The notes beneath the pieces were generated by a model, which ran no database searches, had not been told where the DNA came from, and saw only the letters and a program-made list of their open reading frames with translations. A stretch of 31,677 nucleotides of DNA from a virus. Of this stretch, positions 14,978 through 23,174 are shown piece after piece (position 1 is the first letter of the stretch; every line of letters begins with the position of its first letter). The position numbers and the translations under genes are program-made. The stretch is taken from IMG/VR virus record IMGVR_UViG_3300025949_000066, positions 1 to 31,677 of that record, one strand, 5' to 3'.

Positions 14978-16962
14978 TGGCGGGCCTCCGCGAGGTAAGC
15001 CGCATAAACCTCGGTCCCGCTGGGCTGGCGTCCGAGAATGGGGGCCATCAGTTTGGAGATCCGGTCGAAGTCGGGCTGCGGGATATGGACCTGCCCCTCG
15101 CCCTTCGCCTCAAACCCGAACATCTCATTGTCGCCTTGGGTAAAGGCGATCATGCGGCGATCGGCCATCTTCTGAATGTCCTCGGCGCCGGGCTTTTTCC
15201 CAGGATTGTTCTGCTGCCAGATCTGAATGTCGTGCAGCAGCGTCTTCTCCAGATTGTAGACGCGGCCATTGATGGCCTCGATCTTGGGAACATCCTCCGA
15301 CCTGTTCGGGTTGAGCCCGATCGTTGTCAGCCCCTTGGCCTTGCGCAAGGGATCGATCACCGACCGCACGGTTGCGATCGACGCCGCGTCGGTCTGGCTA
15401 TCGGTCTTGCCCAGGATTCGGTTGCGTTCTGCAACCATCTTTTCCCAATCGCCGTCATCGAGCGAATTGCGATATTGGATCGGGTTGAGTGCGGCGAACT
15501 GCGCTGGATGGGTCGCTGCCATCTCGCTCAATTTCACATAGGTGTTCGGATCGGTCGCAGGCTTCTGCCCAGACCTGAGCGAGTTGCCGAAGCTGATCAT
15601 GTCGTCATGATATTTGGCCGGCACCATCGCGCGCACCGACGGGGGGAGCGAGAACCAGTTGCCGCCATTATTGACCAGCAATTGCTGCGCCGTCTCGACC
15701 GCTGTCTCCTCGCGTTGATCCTTGGCCTGCTTCGCAACCTCAAAGCGGGTTGCAAACTCCGAGCGCGCCTTGCTGATGTCTTCCGCTGTGGCATCGGGAT
15801 GGATCTTGCGGTACATGGATACCGCTTCGTCCGTATTCTGGGGAGGCGTGCCGCTTGACCCCGGATACCATGCGACGTGCCAGTGCGGGGCGGTTCCTTG
15901 GTTCGGGCCTCGACCAGTTTCCGCGATGGCCTGTTTAATGTGCAGCCCATGCGCTCCGAGTGTCGCCGTGAATTGTTCGAGCGTAACTCCATGAATAGGC
16001 CTTACATCGATTGCATGTGGCTCACCGCTCGCATCAGGAATGTGATCGCTATTATATGCCCTCGTAACCCCGCGCGCGATCAGCGCGTCCTGTTCTGCCC
16101 GTGTGCTGCCAAATCTGCCAATATGCGCCCCAGGGAACAGCGAGGTAATGAGGCTCGGAACACTTGCCGGCGGTGCCGTGGAATGGCCACCAGCCATCAC
16201 CGCATCGATATCGCCAAGCCGCTTCTGATCGTTCTCGGCGCCGTCGAGCTGATGGTTGAGACTGATGAACGCCTCGTCGCTCAAAAACCCCTGGAGCGAT
16301 TTCATCGTCGTCCTGGCGCCCGCATAATCGCCTTGGTCGATCTTGGAGCTTACCTGTCCCGCAGCGTAGCCAGAACCCCATTCATCTTTCAGTTGAGCAG
16401 CCTTGATCGGGTCCATGCCCTTGGCGATCATGCCTTGGATGATTTGGCCGGCCGTCTTGACCGATTGCACGCGAGTTTCATCGTCAGGCGCATTGCGCGC
16501 CGCAGCCCTCAGTTCATCGAGCGAGCTAAGGCCATTCCCAATCTCGGTCGCCGTCTGCTTTTTCTGCGCAAGGTCGCGGACCTCGCTCAGCCCTCGCGCG
16601 GTATCGAGTTGCGTATCGATTTCGAACGCGCGCCGATCGCTGCTATTCTTGATTTGCGAAAGCGCGGCCTGCCGGGCCTTACCCATCGCCTCGTTATAGC
16701 GCTGCTCATAGGTCGCATAATCCGGGTCGTTCTGAAGCTGCTGCCGCATGTTGATGTCAGCGGACAGCAACGAGGTTTTTGCCGTCGCGTAATCGAGCTT
16801 GTCCTGCTTTTCGAGTTGCTGGTTGCCATATGTTTGAAGCTGATCACCAACCTGCGAAACCGCCTCGCCCACGGCATCGGCATTGCGAACGGACGCGACT
16901 TGCCGATTGGAAACGGGAACCGGGCGATTGCCGAGATCCGCAACGCTAGGAAGGCGCGCCAT
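14974..16962 (-). CDS. gp15-position internal virion protein with M15-like peptidase domain (662 aa)
   Basis: Predicted internal core or ejection protein. The N-terminal 280 and C-terminal 270 residues are mostly helical, as in gp15-like virion proteins. Between them, at about 285-370, is a compact domain with the signature of M15/VanY-type zinc peptidases: NSDH (H307), then EPHAIDV (H316, D319), then PHWHVAW (H360, H362). This layout, His...Asp...His-Trp-His, cuts cross-links or stem peptides in peptidoglycan in known family members. Presence in an ejected core protein suggests local cell-wall opening during infection. ATG at 16962 overlaps the upstream stop (TGATG). Exact zinc ligands are inferred by motif only. 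Confidence 0.83.
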   Translation of the reverse strand: MARLPSVADLGNRPVPVSNRQVASVRNADAVGEAVSQVGDQLQTYGNQQLEKQDKLDYATAKTSLLSADINMRQQLQNDPDYATYEQRYNEAMGKARQAALSQIKNSSDRRAFEIDTQLDTARGLSEVRDLAQKKQTATEIGNGLSSLDELRAAARNAPDDETRVQSVKTAGQIIQGMIAKGMDPIKAAQLKDEWGSGYAAGQVSSKIDQGDYAGARTTMKSLQGFLSDEAFISLNHQLDGAENDQKRLGDIDAVMAGGHSTAPPASVPSLITSLFPGAHIGRFGSTRAEQDALIARGVTRAYNSDHIPDASGEPHAIDVRPIHGVTLEQFTATLGAHGLHIKQAIAETGRGPNQGTAPHWHVAWYPGSSGTPPQNTDEAVSMYRKIHPDATAEDISKARSEFATRFEVAKQAKDQREETAVETAQQLLVNNGGNWFSLPPSVRAMVPAKYHDDMISFGNSLRSGQKPATDPNTYVKLSEMAATHPAQFAALNPIQYRNSLDDGDWEKMVAERNRILGKTDSQTDAASIATVRSVIDPLRKAKGLTTIGLNPNRSEDVPKIEAINGRVYNLEKTLLHDIQIWQQNNPGKKPGAEDIQKMADRRMIAFTQGDNEMFGFEAKGEGQVHIPQPDFDRISKLMAPILGRQPSGTEVYAAYLAEARQ

Positions 16963-17414
16963 CAGCCGTACCTTCCTGCAAGGCTGGAGCCAGTCGAAAG
17001 GATGGAGCTAACCCCCTTGATGATGCCAGCCGTCTTGACGTTCTTCGCTTCAGTCCTGCGTGCAGCCGCCTGCGCTTCATCGGAACGCGCCTGCTCCTCG
17101 CCATTGTACAACGCGGTCAATGCCCGATATTCCCCCTCACCCGAGATGTTCGCCAGCAGGTTGACGACCGTAGGATCATCCGCCCCGGCGCCCGAGGCGG
17201 CGGCCCTTGCAACGCCCGTCGACACCAGCAACCCCGCCTGCCGGCGCTCTTCCATCGCCTGTCGCTGGGACGTCGCACGCTCATTCCCGGCCATCATGTC
17301 GAGTTGATCAGCTTGAGAACGCAGATCCTTTGCCTGCGCATTGGCCCCCAGGATAGAGCCACCAGCAGATAAACCAGCCCCCGCAAGCATAATGAAAGGC
17401 GCGGCTTGTGCCAT
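16962..17414 (-). CDS. gp14-like internal virion protein (150 aa)
   Basis: A 150-aa Ala/Gly-rich protein with hydrophobic segments at both ends (about 5-25, FIMLAGAGLSAGGSILGA, and about 128-146) and a charged helical middle (RQAMEERRQAG, EEQARSDEAQAAARRTEAK). This is the usual appearance of the small core protein encoded between gp13 and gp15 homologues in T7-like phages, which inserts in the outer membrane during ejection in T7. Its start overlaps the previous stop as TAATG (17416-17412), and its stop overlaps the next start as TGATG. Assignment is by position and composition, not strong sequence identity. Confidence 0.75.
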   Translation of the reverse strand: MAQAAPFIMLAGAGLSAGGSILGANAQAKDLRSQADQLDMMAGNERATSQRQAMEERRQAGLLVSTGVARAAASGAGADDPTVVNLLANISGEGEYRALTALYNGEEQARSDEAQAAARRTEAKNVKTAGIIKGVSSILSTGSSLAGRYG

Positions 17415-17776
17415 TAGTCATGCCCCCAGATGTAAACTGCTTCGCCATCGATCCGGTCCCAGAACCGGAACCCGAGCCGTTTCAGGATATGCGGCGCCCG
17501 CCTTTCCCCGCGCTCGCGGATCGCGAACACAGGCAAGGGCGACGCCTTGATTTCCCCCTCAAGCCATTTGAGCAACCGCAGGATCGTCATGCATTTGAGA
17601 TGCGGCCTCAGTTCCTCGGAGAACCAGCAGAAGATCCCCCGCGCTGGACGGGTCAACGTCATGCCGATCACGCCCGCCAATTGTCCGTCAAGATCCACGG
17701 CACGCGCCTTGAAGCTGCATGTCTCGCTATAGACCTTGCGCACGTCCTCCGCCGTGGCAGGCCTAGCCACGAGCAT
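17414..17776 (-). CDS. gp13-like GNAT-fold protein (120 aa)
   Basis: A 120-aa protein that reads as a GNAT-like acyltransferase fold: MLVARPATAEDVRKVY opening, LAGVIGMTL central strand, a helix TILRLLKWLEGEI, then A-P-H-I-L-K-R-L-G-F-R-F near the end. T7 gp13 and its relatives (DUF2833-type) in the same position have this look. The usual acetyl-CoA pyrophosphate-binding loop (Q/R-x-x-G-x-G/A) is not visible, so it is probably a structural or assembly protein and not an active enzyme. Its start lies 14 nt inside the end of the nozzle gene. Confidence 0.75.
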   Translation of the reverse strand: MLVARPATAEDVRKVYSETCSFKARAVDLDGQLAGVIGMTLTRPARGIFCWFSEELRPHLKCMTILRLLKWLEGEIKASPLPVFAIRERGERRAPHILKRLGFRFWDRIDGEAVYIWGHD

Positions 17777-20417
17777 TGGTTTCCAGCCCGATCAGACAAG
17801 CCAGCAACGTCACCGGCTTCATTGGGCCGGCTTCAAGACATAGCCGGCTGTCAGTCGACCAATCGCCGGGAAAGGTGAACTCTTCCGCGTCGTACACGTC
17901 CCTGACCGCTTCAGGATCAACATCATCCGCCAGTTCAACCAGCGGCAGGTCGTCCATGAAATCGAACGAAGGCCCGTAGCGAAGCCCAGTCGGGTGGATG
18001 CTCTTCGCAATGATCCCGAGTGAGTGGACCCGCTTCTTTTGCAACAGCGCGGTCATGCCATCGGTGACGCCATAGGCAAGCTTGGTCGACTTATATTGGG
18101 CCGTGTAGGGAAGGCCCACGCAATAGCCTTGGCTATAGGGAACGGAGATGGCCCCGCTGGCCACCGTGAAAGCACCCTTATATTGCCCATCGGCCCAGCA
18201 CGCGACGCTGCAGCCTTCGAGATGATCGAGACCACTGATTGAGGAACCAGAACCAGTCCCCGCCAAAAACGCATCGGCCTGCTTGTTGATGGTGCCGCCG
18301 ACGCATTCCGACTCCATCGCCCAGCGCTCATGATAGCGGACAGTGGCCCCGTTCACCGTTCGCTTGATCGTATAGACGACCTTATCCTCGACCGCCCCAG
18401 GCTGGACATAGACATCCTCGACCGTTCCATCGGTTTCGAAATCGACCCAGCACTGAATTTCCTCATTGGGGTCGAAGATGAGAATTGCCACAGTCCCGTC
18501 CGAGCGAATGCAATGCAGCCGCGTCTCGGGCTGCCTCTGAACGGCTACGCGAACGATGGAGGGAATCCCCACCTCCGGGACATGAGCCGCAAGGTCGGTC
18601 GCTTCATAATCATAGACATCGGAATTATAGGCGGTCTGGAACAGCTTGGCGCCCGAACGCTGCACGAACGAGCCATTGGTATCGATCTTGACTGCCCCGA
18701 CCGCAGCCGCGCCCTGCCCCGAAATCGCCTTGAGGTTGAAGTTCGTCGGCGTAAGCGGCTCATCCAGTGACGATGAACGAGCCGCCCACACGCTGCCCCC
18801 GGCTCCGATCATGAGCCTTTGCAACGGAAGAAGCCAGTGGATCTTGTCAACAGGCCCGGAACCGATCGAGCGGTTGATCGGCCCTGAATCGCCCTCCGTG
18901 GCATCGCTGAAGCTGTAGAAATTATCCGACACAGATCCCTGAACACGATCCTTGCCAGCCCACCACAGACGCCCCTCGTAAAATGCAACCGCAGAGGGAT
19001 AGCCACGATAATCCGACCAATAGCTTTCCGACCAATCGGAACTGGCTGTAGGCTTCGCGAAATCCTGCAATACCTGCGCCGAGACATGCGTGGTATCGGT
19101 GAACGCCGTTATCCGCGCGATACCCGTCTGTGAGCCCGAGGAGATGGAAATCGATGCCGTCGCAGTTCCGGAGGTGTAATTGCCCGCCTTGCAGCCGATG
19201 CGATAATAGAGAACCTGATTGTCGAGCTTGTCATTATAGCTTTCGGAGACGTTGGTCGTGAAGCTGCCGGCGGTAGCGTCGATCCAGTCCCCAGGCGCGC
19301 TGATCGAATATTGCAAGGTAAGAGTGGCGGTCCACGTCCCCGTAACAATGATCCCGAACGCGCGCGAATTGCCGACACCCACAACCTTGATCGGATCGGA
19401 GAACTGATCTTCCCCGGTAATCTCGACCGAAGCCGCCTGTCCGGTCTGGACCAGTTTGAACAAGGCCCCGACATGGGTTGAACGGAACAAGGCCGCCGAT
19501 GAGGTCAGCGTCACATCGCCCTTCACAGCCGATGGCGTGATCGTGATCGGCCCCGTGTTCTGCACCTTGAACGGACCATCATCGGACTGGTAGACCACGA
19601 TCGACCAGCTATCCGTAGCACGGCGCTCGATCTTGCGCTGCCTGTAGCCCGAGCAGGCAATGAATATGATATCCCCCGACTGATCCCAGCGCAGGCTCGT
19701 CAGGTCAGCTTCCGCCCAAGGCGCGGTGATTTCCATCGTGCCCGCAGGGGCAATGGCGATGGAATCGAGCAGCGAGACATATTCCTTGTAACTGAACAGG
19801 TCGATGTAGAAGTCGCCGCTGGGTGTGAGTGCAAGCGAGTGGAAACCCGTCCCTAGTTCGGTTTCAGCGATGTAATTGTCTCCGCCCGCCGTGGAGCCTA
19901 CCGCGATTTTGACCGGGCCGCGTGCCACGACGATGTTGAGCGCATGCCGGACGCCGACATTGGAGACGGCGACTTGTTGCCGTCGCCGCGCAGCGCCCGT
20001 TCCCGTCCCCTTGAGCGACAAATAGCCGCCCGTCGCCCATTGCGAGACAGCGGAACCCGTATCCTGATCGGACCAGCCTGAAACATCGCTGTTGAAGGTG
20101 CCGTTGGCGATGGCGGTCGTGACGGAGGACCGCGTGATCAGCGAGTCATTGACGCGCACCCGCATCACCCCATCAGTGATTTCCAGATCCGCCGTATCGT
20201 CGATTGCAAACTCGAACGGGATGGTGATTGCCTTCGAACTGTTGCGCGTGGTGCCGAGATATCCGGTCCCCGGCCGCAGCATCATCGACCCGAGCGCGCG
20301 CGGCATCCAGTTGGTCTGAATTTCAGCCGAGAGCGCCGTCCGCTTGAAGTCGACGCGCGCTAGGGCGAGCGGAGAAATCAGCCCGCGATTGAAGGCAGTG
20401 AGAAGCGCCTGCGCCAC
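17763..20417 (-). CDS. Tail tubular protein B / nozzle, T7 gp12-like (884 aa)
   Basis: Large beta-rich tail nozzle protein. Family-typical opening: NRGLISPLALARVDFKR, then LRPGTGYLGTTR and IPFEFAIDDTADLEI. These are conserved at the start of gp12-like tail tubular proteins in podoviruses. Later landmarks include YPSAVAFYEGRLWWAG and a VSDNFYSFSDATEGD segment near the middle, common to the family. The start codon is GTG at 20417, directly abutting the TAG of the adaptor gene (TAG-GTG). Length is close to T7 gp12 (about 800 aa). It should form the distal channel below the adaptor ring. Confidence 0.9.
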   Translation of the reverse strand: MAQALLTAFNRGLISPLALARVDFKRTALSAEIQTNWMPRALGSMMLRPGTGYLGTTRNSSKAITIPFEFAIDDTADLEITDGVMRVRVNDSLITRSSVTTAIANGTFNSDVSGWSDQDTGSAVSQWATGGYLSLKGTGTGAARRRQQVAVSNVGVRHALNIVVARGPVKIAVGSTAGGDNYIAETELGTGFHSLALTPSGDFYIDLFSYKEYVSLLDSIAIAPAGTMEITAPWAEADLTSLRWDQSGDIIFIACSGYRQRKIERRATDSWSIVVYQSDDGPFKVQNTGPITITPSAVKGDVTLTSSAALFRSTHVGALFKLVQTGQAASVEITGEDQFSDPIKVVGVGNSRAFGIIVTGTWTATLTLQYSISAPGDWIDATAGSFTTNVSESYNDKLDNQVLYYRIGCKAGNYTSGTATASISISSGSQTGIARITAFTDTTHVSAQVLQDFAKPTASSDWSESYWSDYRGYPSAVAFYEGRLWWAGKDRVQGSVSDNFYSFSDATEGDSGPINRSIGSGPVDKIHWLLPLQRLMIGAGGSVWAARSSSLDEPLTPTNFNLKAISGQGAAAVGAVKIDTNGSFVQRSGAKLFQTAYNSDVYDYEATDLAAHVPEVGIPSIVRVAVQRQPETRLHCIRSDGTVAILIFDPNEEIQCWVDFETDGTVEDVYVQPGAVEDKVVYTIKRTVNGATVRYHERWAMESECVGGTINKQADAFLAGTGSGSSISGLDHLEGCSVACWADGQYKGAFTVASGAISVPYSQGYCVGLPYTAQYKSTKLAYGVTDGMTALLQKKRVHSLGIIAKSIHPTGLRYGPSFDFMDDLPLVELADDVDPEAVRDVYDAEEFTFPGDWSTDSRLCLEAGPMKPVTLLACLIGLETNARG

Positions 20418-21227
20418 CTAGAAGTCTTCCAGGACAGCCGCGTAATAAGGCCAGGCCGTCGGAGTAGGAGTCGGAGTGGGCGTAGGCGTCGGGGTGGGTG
20501 TTGGAGTTGGGGTTGGGGTAGGTGTCGGCGTAGGTGTCGGCGTAGGTGTTGGGGTCGGAGTAGGCACCGTGCCAGGAGGAAGCGAGGACACCACAATGGC
20601 ATCCCGCGAGAACGTCCCGCGCATGCGTGCGCTGATCCAGCCCCCACGCGGCATAAAGCGCGTCGGCTGGTTCATCATGTCGTTGCCGCGAGCCAGCGTC
20701 AGCGCCGCCTTGAATGTCTTCTCGACCCGGTCGATCAGGCCGGAACTGGACTGCGTGAGGTTGCCGACGATCTCATTGGCCAGGTATGCCTCTACCAGCT
20801 TGGCGAAGCTTTCCGGCCACAGGCTCAGGTCAGCTCCATAATCCAGATCATTGGACACCCAGCGCACGAAAATGGTGGGGATCGGCGCGTACCAATAACC
20901 GCGCTCCGACGAGTAATCGAGCAGCGGTTCCTTGAAATACTGGTCGCGACAGACAGCCGACACCCGCACCAGATCTTCCGGCTGATCGAACGCATAGGTG
21001 TAGCCGAATGCCGGCTCGACCGATGGCGAATAGTCGACCTGTGCCGAGCGCATCGCAAAGGTCCATTGGCCCAGTTCGAGGCAGGCCTTGACCGCTCCAT
21101 CGGTATTGCCATCACCCCATGCCGCATCCAGCAGGCGACGAGGCTCCCGATTCTCCGACAGGGTCGCAAGGCGTCTTTCTTGGCAGAGTCTCAAAGCGCC
21201 GTTATAAATCGAGAGCTTGTCGGCCAT
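20418..21227 (-). CDS. Tail tubular protein A / adaptor, T7 gp11-like, with Pro-Thr repeat tail (269 aa)
   Basis: Adaptor ring protein between portal and nozzle. The family pattern is clear in residues 1-200: SIYNGALRLCQERRLATLSE, then WTFAMRSAQ, a FDQPEDLVRV segment and WPESFAKLVEAYLANEIV. Residues about 221-257 are an uninterrupted (Pro-Thr)18 repeat followed by a short hydrophobic/acidic end AWPYYAAVLEDF. T7 gp11 has about 196 residues, so the tail is extra. ATG at 21227 abuts the upstream TAA. The tail probably extends as a stiff linker with an attached C-terminal peptide; partner unknown. Confidence 0.88.
   Translation of the reverse strand: MADKLSIYNGALRLCQERRLATLSENREPRRLLDAAWGDGNTDGAVKACLELGQWTFAMRSAQVDYSPSVEPAFGYTYAFDQPEDLVRVSAVCRDQYFKEPLLDYSSERGYWYAPIPTIFVRWVSNDLDYGADLSLWPESFAKLVEAYLANEIVGNLTQSSSGLIDRVEKTFKAALTLARGNDMMNQPTRFMPRGGWISARMRGTFSRDAIVVSSLPPGTVPTPTPTPTPTPTPTPTPTPTPTPTPTPTPTPTPTPTAWPYYAAVLEDF
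20457..20564 (-). repeat. Tandem 6-bp repeat encoding (Pro-Thr)18
   Basis: Eighteen consecutive Pro-Thr codon pairs in the adaptor gene. All four Pro and all four Thr codons are used in a mixed way, so the DNA is not a perfect microsatellite. That argues for selection on the peptide and against a recent slippage burst. The reverse strand gives a spurious Gly-Val open frame. Confidence 0.95.
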
Positions 21228-21659
21228 TTACGCCGCCATCAACTCTTTAACGCGGGCCTCGGCGCGTTCCTTGGTCGGGATGTCGCGCTCGATCATTGCC
21301 TTGTCGCTGTCGCGGATGATGACGAACTTCGCCGCGCCCTTGAACTCAGCATGATAGGTCTCGGTCGCCTGCGACTTGTCGGCATCGTTCAAGTCGACGT
21401 GGAACAGTAGGGCCATGGTGGGGATTGCCACCCCAATCGCGGTCTGGATCACGTCGAGGACGAGAATCTCGGCATACCACGCATTGTCTTCGGCGCGGGC
21501 CTCGATGACGTCTCCAGTGCGCAATTGGCGCGAGACGTGCACCCAATAGGCGCGGTCGAGCACGTCCTCGATCTTGCCGCCAAGCTCCACCGTGATGCGG
21601 TAACGTTGCCGTACCTCTTCGCCGCGAAACAGGCGGCCGAACATCGGTCGTATCGTCAA
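21228..21659 (-). CDS. Unknown virion-region protein with small beta-barrel-like segment (143 aa)
   Basis: A conserved-looking 143-aa protein encoded between the capsid genes and the tail adaptor. The central part (RAYWVHVSRQLRTGDVIEARAED through AWYAEILVLDV) resembles a small beta barrel; the end is helical and charged (ERDIPTKERAEARVKELMAA). TTG at 21659 is chosen because AAGGAG lies 7 nt upstream; the next ATG at 21644 lacks a well-spaced SD, and a frame extending to 21782 would run through the terminator. The position suggests a head-completion, decoration or head-tail joining role (inference). Confidence 0.7.
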   Translation of the reverse strand: MTIRPMFGRLFRGEEVRQRYRITVELGGKIEDVLDRAYWVHVSRQLRTGDVIEARAEDNAWYAEILVLDVIQTAIGVAIPTMALLFHVDLNDADKSQATETYHAEFKGAAKFVIIRDSDKAMIERDIPTKERAEARVKELMAA

Positions 21660-21677
21660 GTGGTTTCTCCTTCTTGC

Positions 21678-21711
21678 AAAAAAGAAGGGCCGCCGGATGA
21701 GGGCGACCCTT
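21678..21711 (-). terminator. Strong intrinsic terminator after the capsid genes
   Basis: On the minus strand, AAGGGTCGCC pairs with GGCGGCCCTT (10 bp with one G-U), loop CTCATCC, then CTTTTTT. It ends just before the SD of the 143-aa gene. It likely lowers expression of tail genes relative to capsid. Confidence 0.88.
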
Positions 21712-21738
21712 GAGTTGGACGACTGGGAGAGGAACGTT

Positions 21739-22017
21739 TCAGTCGCTATTGGTCTGCGCAATGGCCGTGCCGTCGCTGACATCGGCGATGCCGGTCGACG
21801 AGCTAGCGGTAATCACCGTGCAAAGGCTGGTCGTGGGCGTTGCGGTGTCGCGGACGATCACCGTGTCACCAACGCGCATGCCGAGAGCATAACCGTTGGT
21901 GAAATAGCCCGAGGTGTTCACGGTCGCGATGGCGTCCGCGCTCTCATAATACCAGAGCCGGCCACCAACAATTGCCTGGCTTTGCAGACGCGGCGGAGTG
22001 GAAGTCGAATAAGTCAT
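21739..22017 (-). CDS. Small capsid-associated protein (92 aa)
   Basis: A 92-aa Thr/Ser/Ala-rich beta protein encoded directly after the major capsid protein, with 12 nt spacing and a strong SD (AAGGAGG). It opens MTYSTSTPPRL and contains GGRLWYYESADAI, TNGYALGMRVGDTVIV and a repeated Thr/Ser strand pattern. It is expressed from the same promoter as the capsid protein and lies before the terminator, so it should be made in large amounts. That and its size fit a head decoration or stabilisation protein. Family not certain. Confidence 0.72.
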   Translation of the reverse strand: MTYSTSTPPRLQSQAIVGGRLWYYESADAIATVNTSGYFTNGYALGMRVGDTVIVRDTATPTTSLCTVITASSSTGIADVSDGTAIAQTNSD

Positions 22018-22029
22018 GTCAAATCCTCC

Positions 22030-22881
22030 TTATTCCGCAGCCCAGGCCGAGCTGTCATGATTCATGACAACCACGCCCGTGTTCTGAAGCAGCGTCGAGC
22101 CCATGTAGATCGAGGTGCGGGCAAACGAATAATCGTCTTCCTCATTGTACCCGACCGCCGACATGATGCCGCCCGAGTTGACCGCATGGCCCACAGCGGA
22201 TTTGTGGTACATGAAGCACTTCTCGGAAGCGCCGCCGGCGCCCGGTAAGCCGATGTGCGACACGAAGTTGATGCCCATCCACTTGTAGTAGCCGGACTTG
22301 TCGGTCCACGAAGCGTCGCCGCTGTCGATCGGCTTGCGGGTCACATAGTCCGAATTCGAGAACTCGGACGCCTGCATCAGGTAGCCAATGAAGCCGGGCG
22401 AAACGGCGGCCCAGATGTTGCCGTCGTCTGGAACGCCGCCCTGCTGAAGAATGACCTTCGAACGGATCACCATCTGCAAGGAAGCCTGCGCCGTGGCGCC
22501 GGTGTCCTGCGTGCCGGTGTTGAGGATCGTGATGATGTCATCGTCGATCTTGCGATTGATGACGGCGGCCGAGGTCATCTGCATGATCGCGCGCTGGTTG
22601 CCCTGCGACGCGAAGATGTTGAAGCCCGACTTGTTCACCTTGTCGTGCCATTCGACCAACGTCGCCGAGGTCTGGGTCAAGCTATCGGAACGCGACGGGA
22701 TGAGACCATTGACGCCACGGGTAACGGCGGTCGCGCCACCAGTGCCGGCGACGAGGAATGTCGCGGTGTTGCCCTTGATCTCGACTTCGGTCGTGACGGA
22801 TTCGCGCAGCAGGCTCTCATGCGCCTCGAAGGTGGCGATGAACTCCTGCCGATATTGGGTCTGAAATGCAGTATCAGCCAT
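22030..22881 (-). CDS. Major capsid protein (283 aa)
   Basis: Predicted HK97-fold major capsid protein of a podovirus. It begins MADTAFQTQYRQEFIATFE and has central landmarks NRKIDDDIITILNTGTQDT, then VILQQGGVPDDGNIWAAVSP and ending near TGVVVMNHDSSAWAAE; these recur in the capsid proteins of BPP-1-like and related short-tailed phages. The length is short for a T7-like capsid protein but usual for this group. ATG at 22881 has GGAGG at 6 nt. It is the first gene after a strong sigma70-type promoter and follows scaffold, as expected for head assembly. Confidence 0.87.
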   Translation of the reverse strand: MADTAFQTQYRQEFIATFEAHESLLRESVTTEVEIKGNTATFLVAGTGGATAVTRGVNGLIPSRSDSLTQTSATLVEWHDKVNKSGFNIFASQGNQRAIMQMTSAAVINRKIDDDIITILNTGTQDTGATAQASLQMVIRSKVILQQGGVPDDGNIWAAVSPGFIGYLMQASEFSNSDYVTRKPIDSGDASWTDKSGYYKWMGINFVSHIGLPGAGGASEKCFMYHKSAVGHAVNSGGIMSAVGYNEEDDYSFARTSIYMGSTLLQNTGVVVMNHDSSAWAAE

Positions 22882-22942
22882 AGCTGGCCTCCAATGAAAA
22901 ATCGTTGTCAGGATTTCTCAGAGGTGGCCGTTGTCTGGGGCC

Positions 22943-22968
22943 GGATCGGGAGCCTTGCGGGGCGATCC
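22943..22968 (-). other. Inverted repeat in the capsid mRNA leader
   Basis: GGATCG and CGATCC flank 14 nt within the untranslated leader of about 145 nt between promoter and capsid ATG. A second arm pair, GCCAG and CTGGC, lies nearer the promoter (22997-23023). No T-run follows, so a leader or mRNA-stability structure is more likely than a terminator. Confidence 0.4.
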
Positions 22969-23031
22969 AGATACCCTAACGGGGTCTGATATGGTGCCAG
23001 GGCGGCCGAACCGGGAACTGGCGATGTTCAG

Positions 23032-23060
23032 TCTTTAATTGAAACCTAGAGGTATGTCAA
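23032..23060 (-). promoter_or_regulatory. Sigma70-type promoter for the capsid genes
   Basis: On the minus strand: perfect -35 TTGACA (23060-23055), 17-nt spacer, -10 TAAAGA (23037-23032). It directs the major capsid protein and the 92-aa protein after a structured leader. This is the best promoter visible in the window and implies host RNA polymerase use. Confidence 0.75.
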
Positions 23061-23066
23061 TACCAC

Positions 23067-23174
23067 TCAATCATTATCCGCAGCGCGCCAGTGCACGCCG
23101 AACACGCGCAGCAGAATCATCGTCGACCACATGAAGCCGGGGCGAAAATCCATCAGGATCACGCCGTCGTTCAC
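23067..23174 (-). CDS. Small hydrophobic protein between scaffold and capsid (35 aa)
   Basis: A 35-codon frame starting GTG at 23174, overlapping the scaffold stop as GTGA, with GGGAG at 8 nt. The product has a hydrophobic centre (FMWSTMILLRVFGVHW) and polar ends. SD, overlap and phage style support translation. It ends just before the capsid promoter. Function unknown; a small membrane or assembly peptide is possible. Confidence 0.55.
   Translation of the reverse strand: MNDGVILMDFRPGFMWSTMILLRVFGVHWRAADND

Noticed and set aside
15877-17307. Long plus-strand open frame (476 aa) opposite the gp15 and gp14 genes
   Set aside because: Arg/Leu/Ala-rich antisense translation of GC-rich DNA; it crosses several well-supported minus-strand genes and has no SD or domain.
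17414-17776. Active acetyltransferase cargo gene
   Set aside because: Although GNAT-like, it lacks a visible acetyl-CoA loop and sits exactly in the gp13 position, so a virion role is more likely.
20476-20841. Plus-strand frame encoding a Gly-Val repeat
   Set aside because: It is simply the reverse complement of the Pro-Thr repeat in the adaptor gene.
21660-21782. N-terminal extension of the 143-aa protein to 21782
   Set aside because: It would translate through the intrinsic terminator and overlap the 92-aa gene; the TTG at 21659 has the well-spaced AAGGAG.
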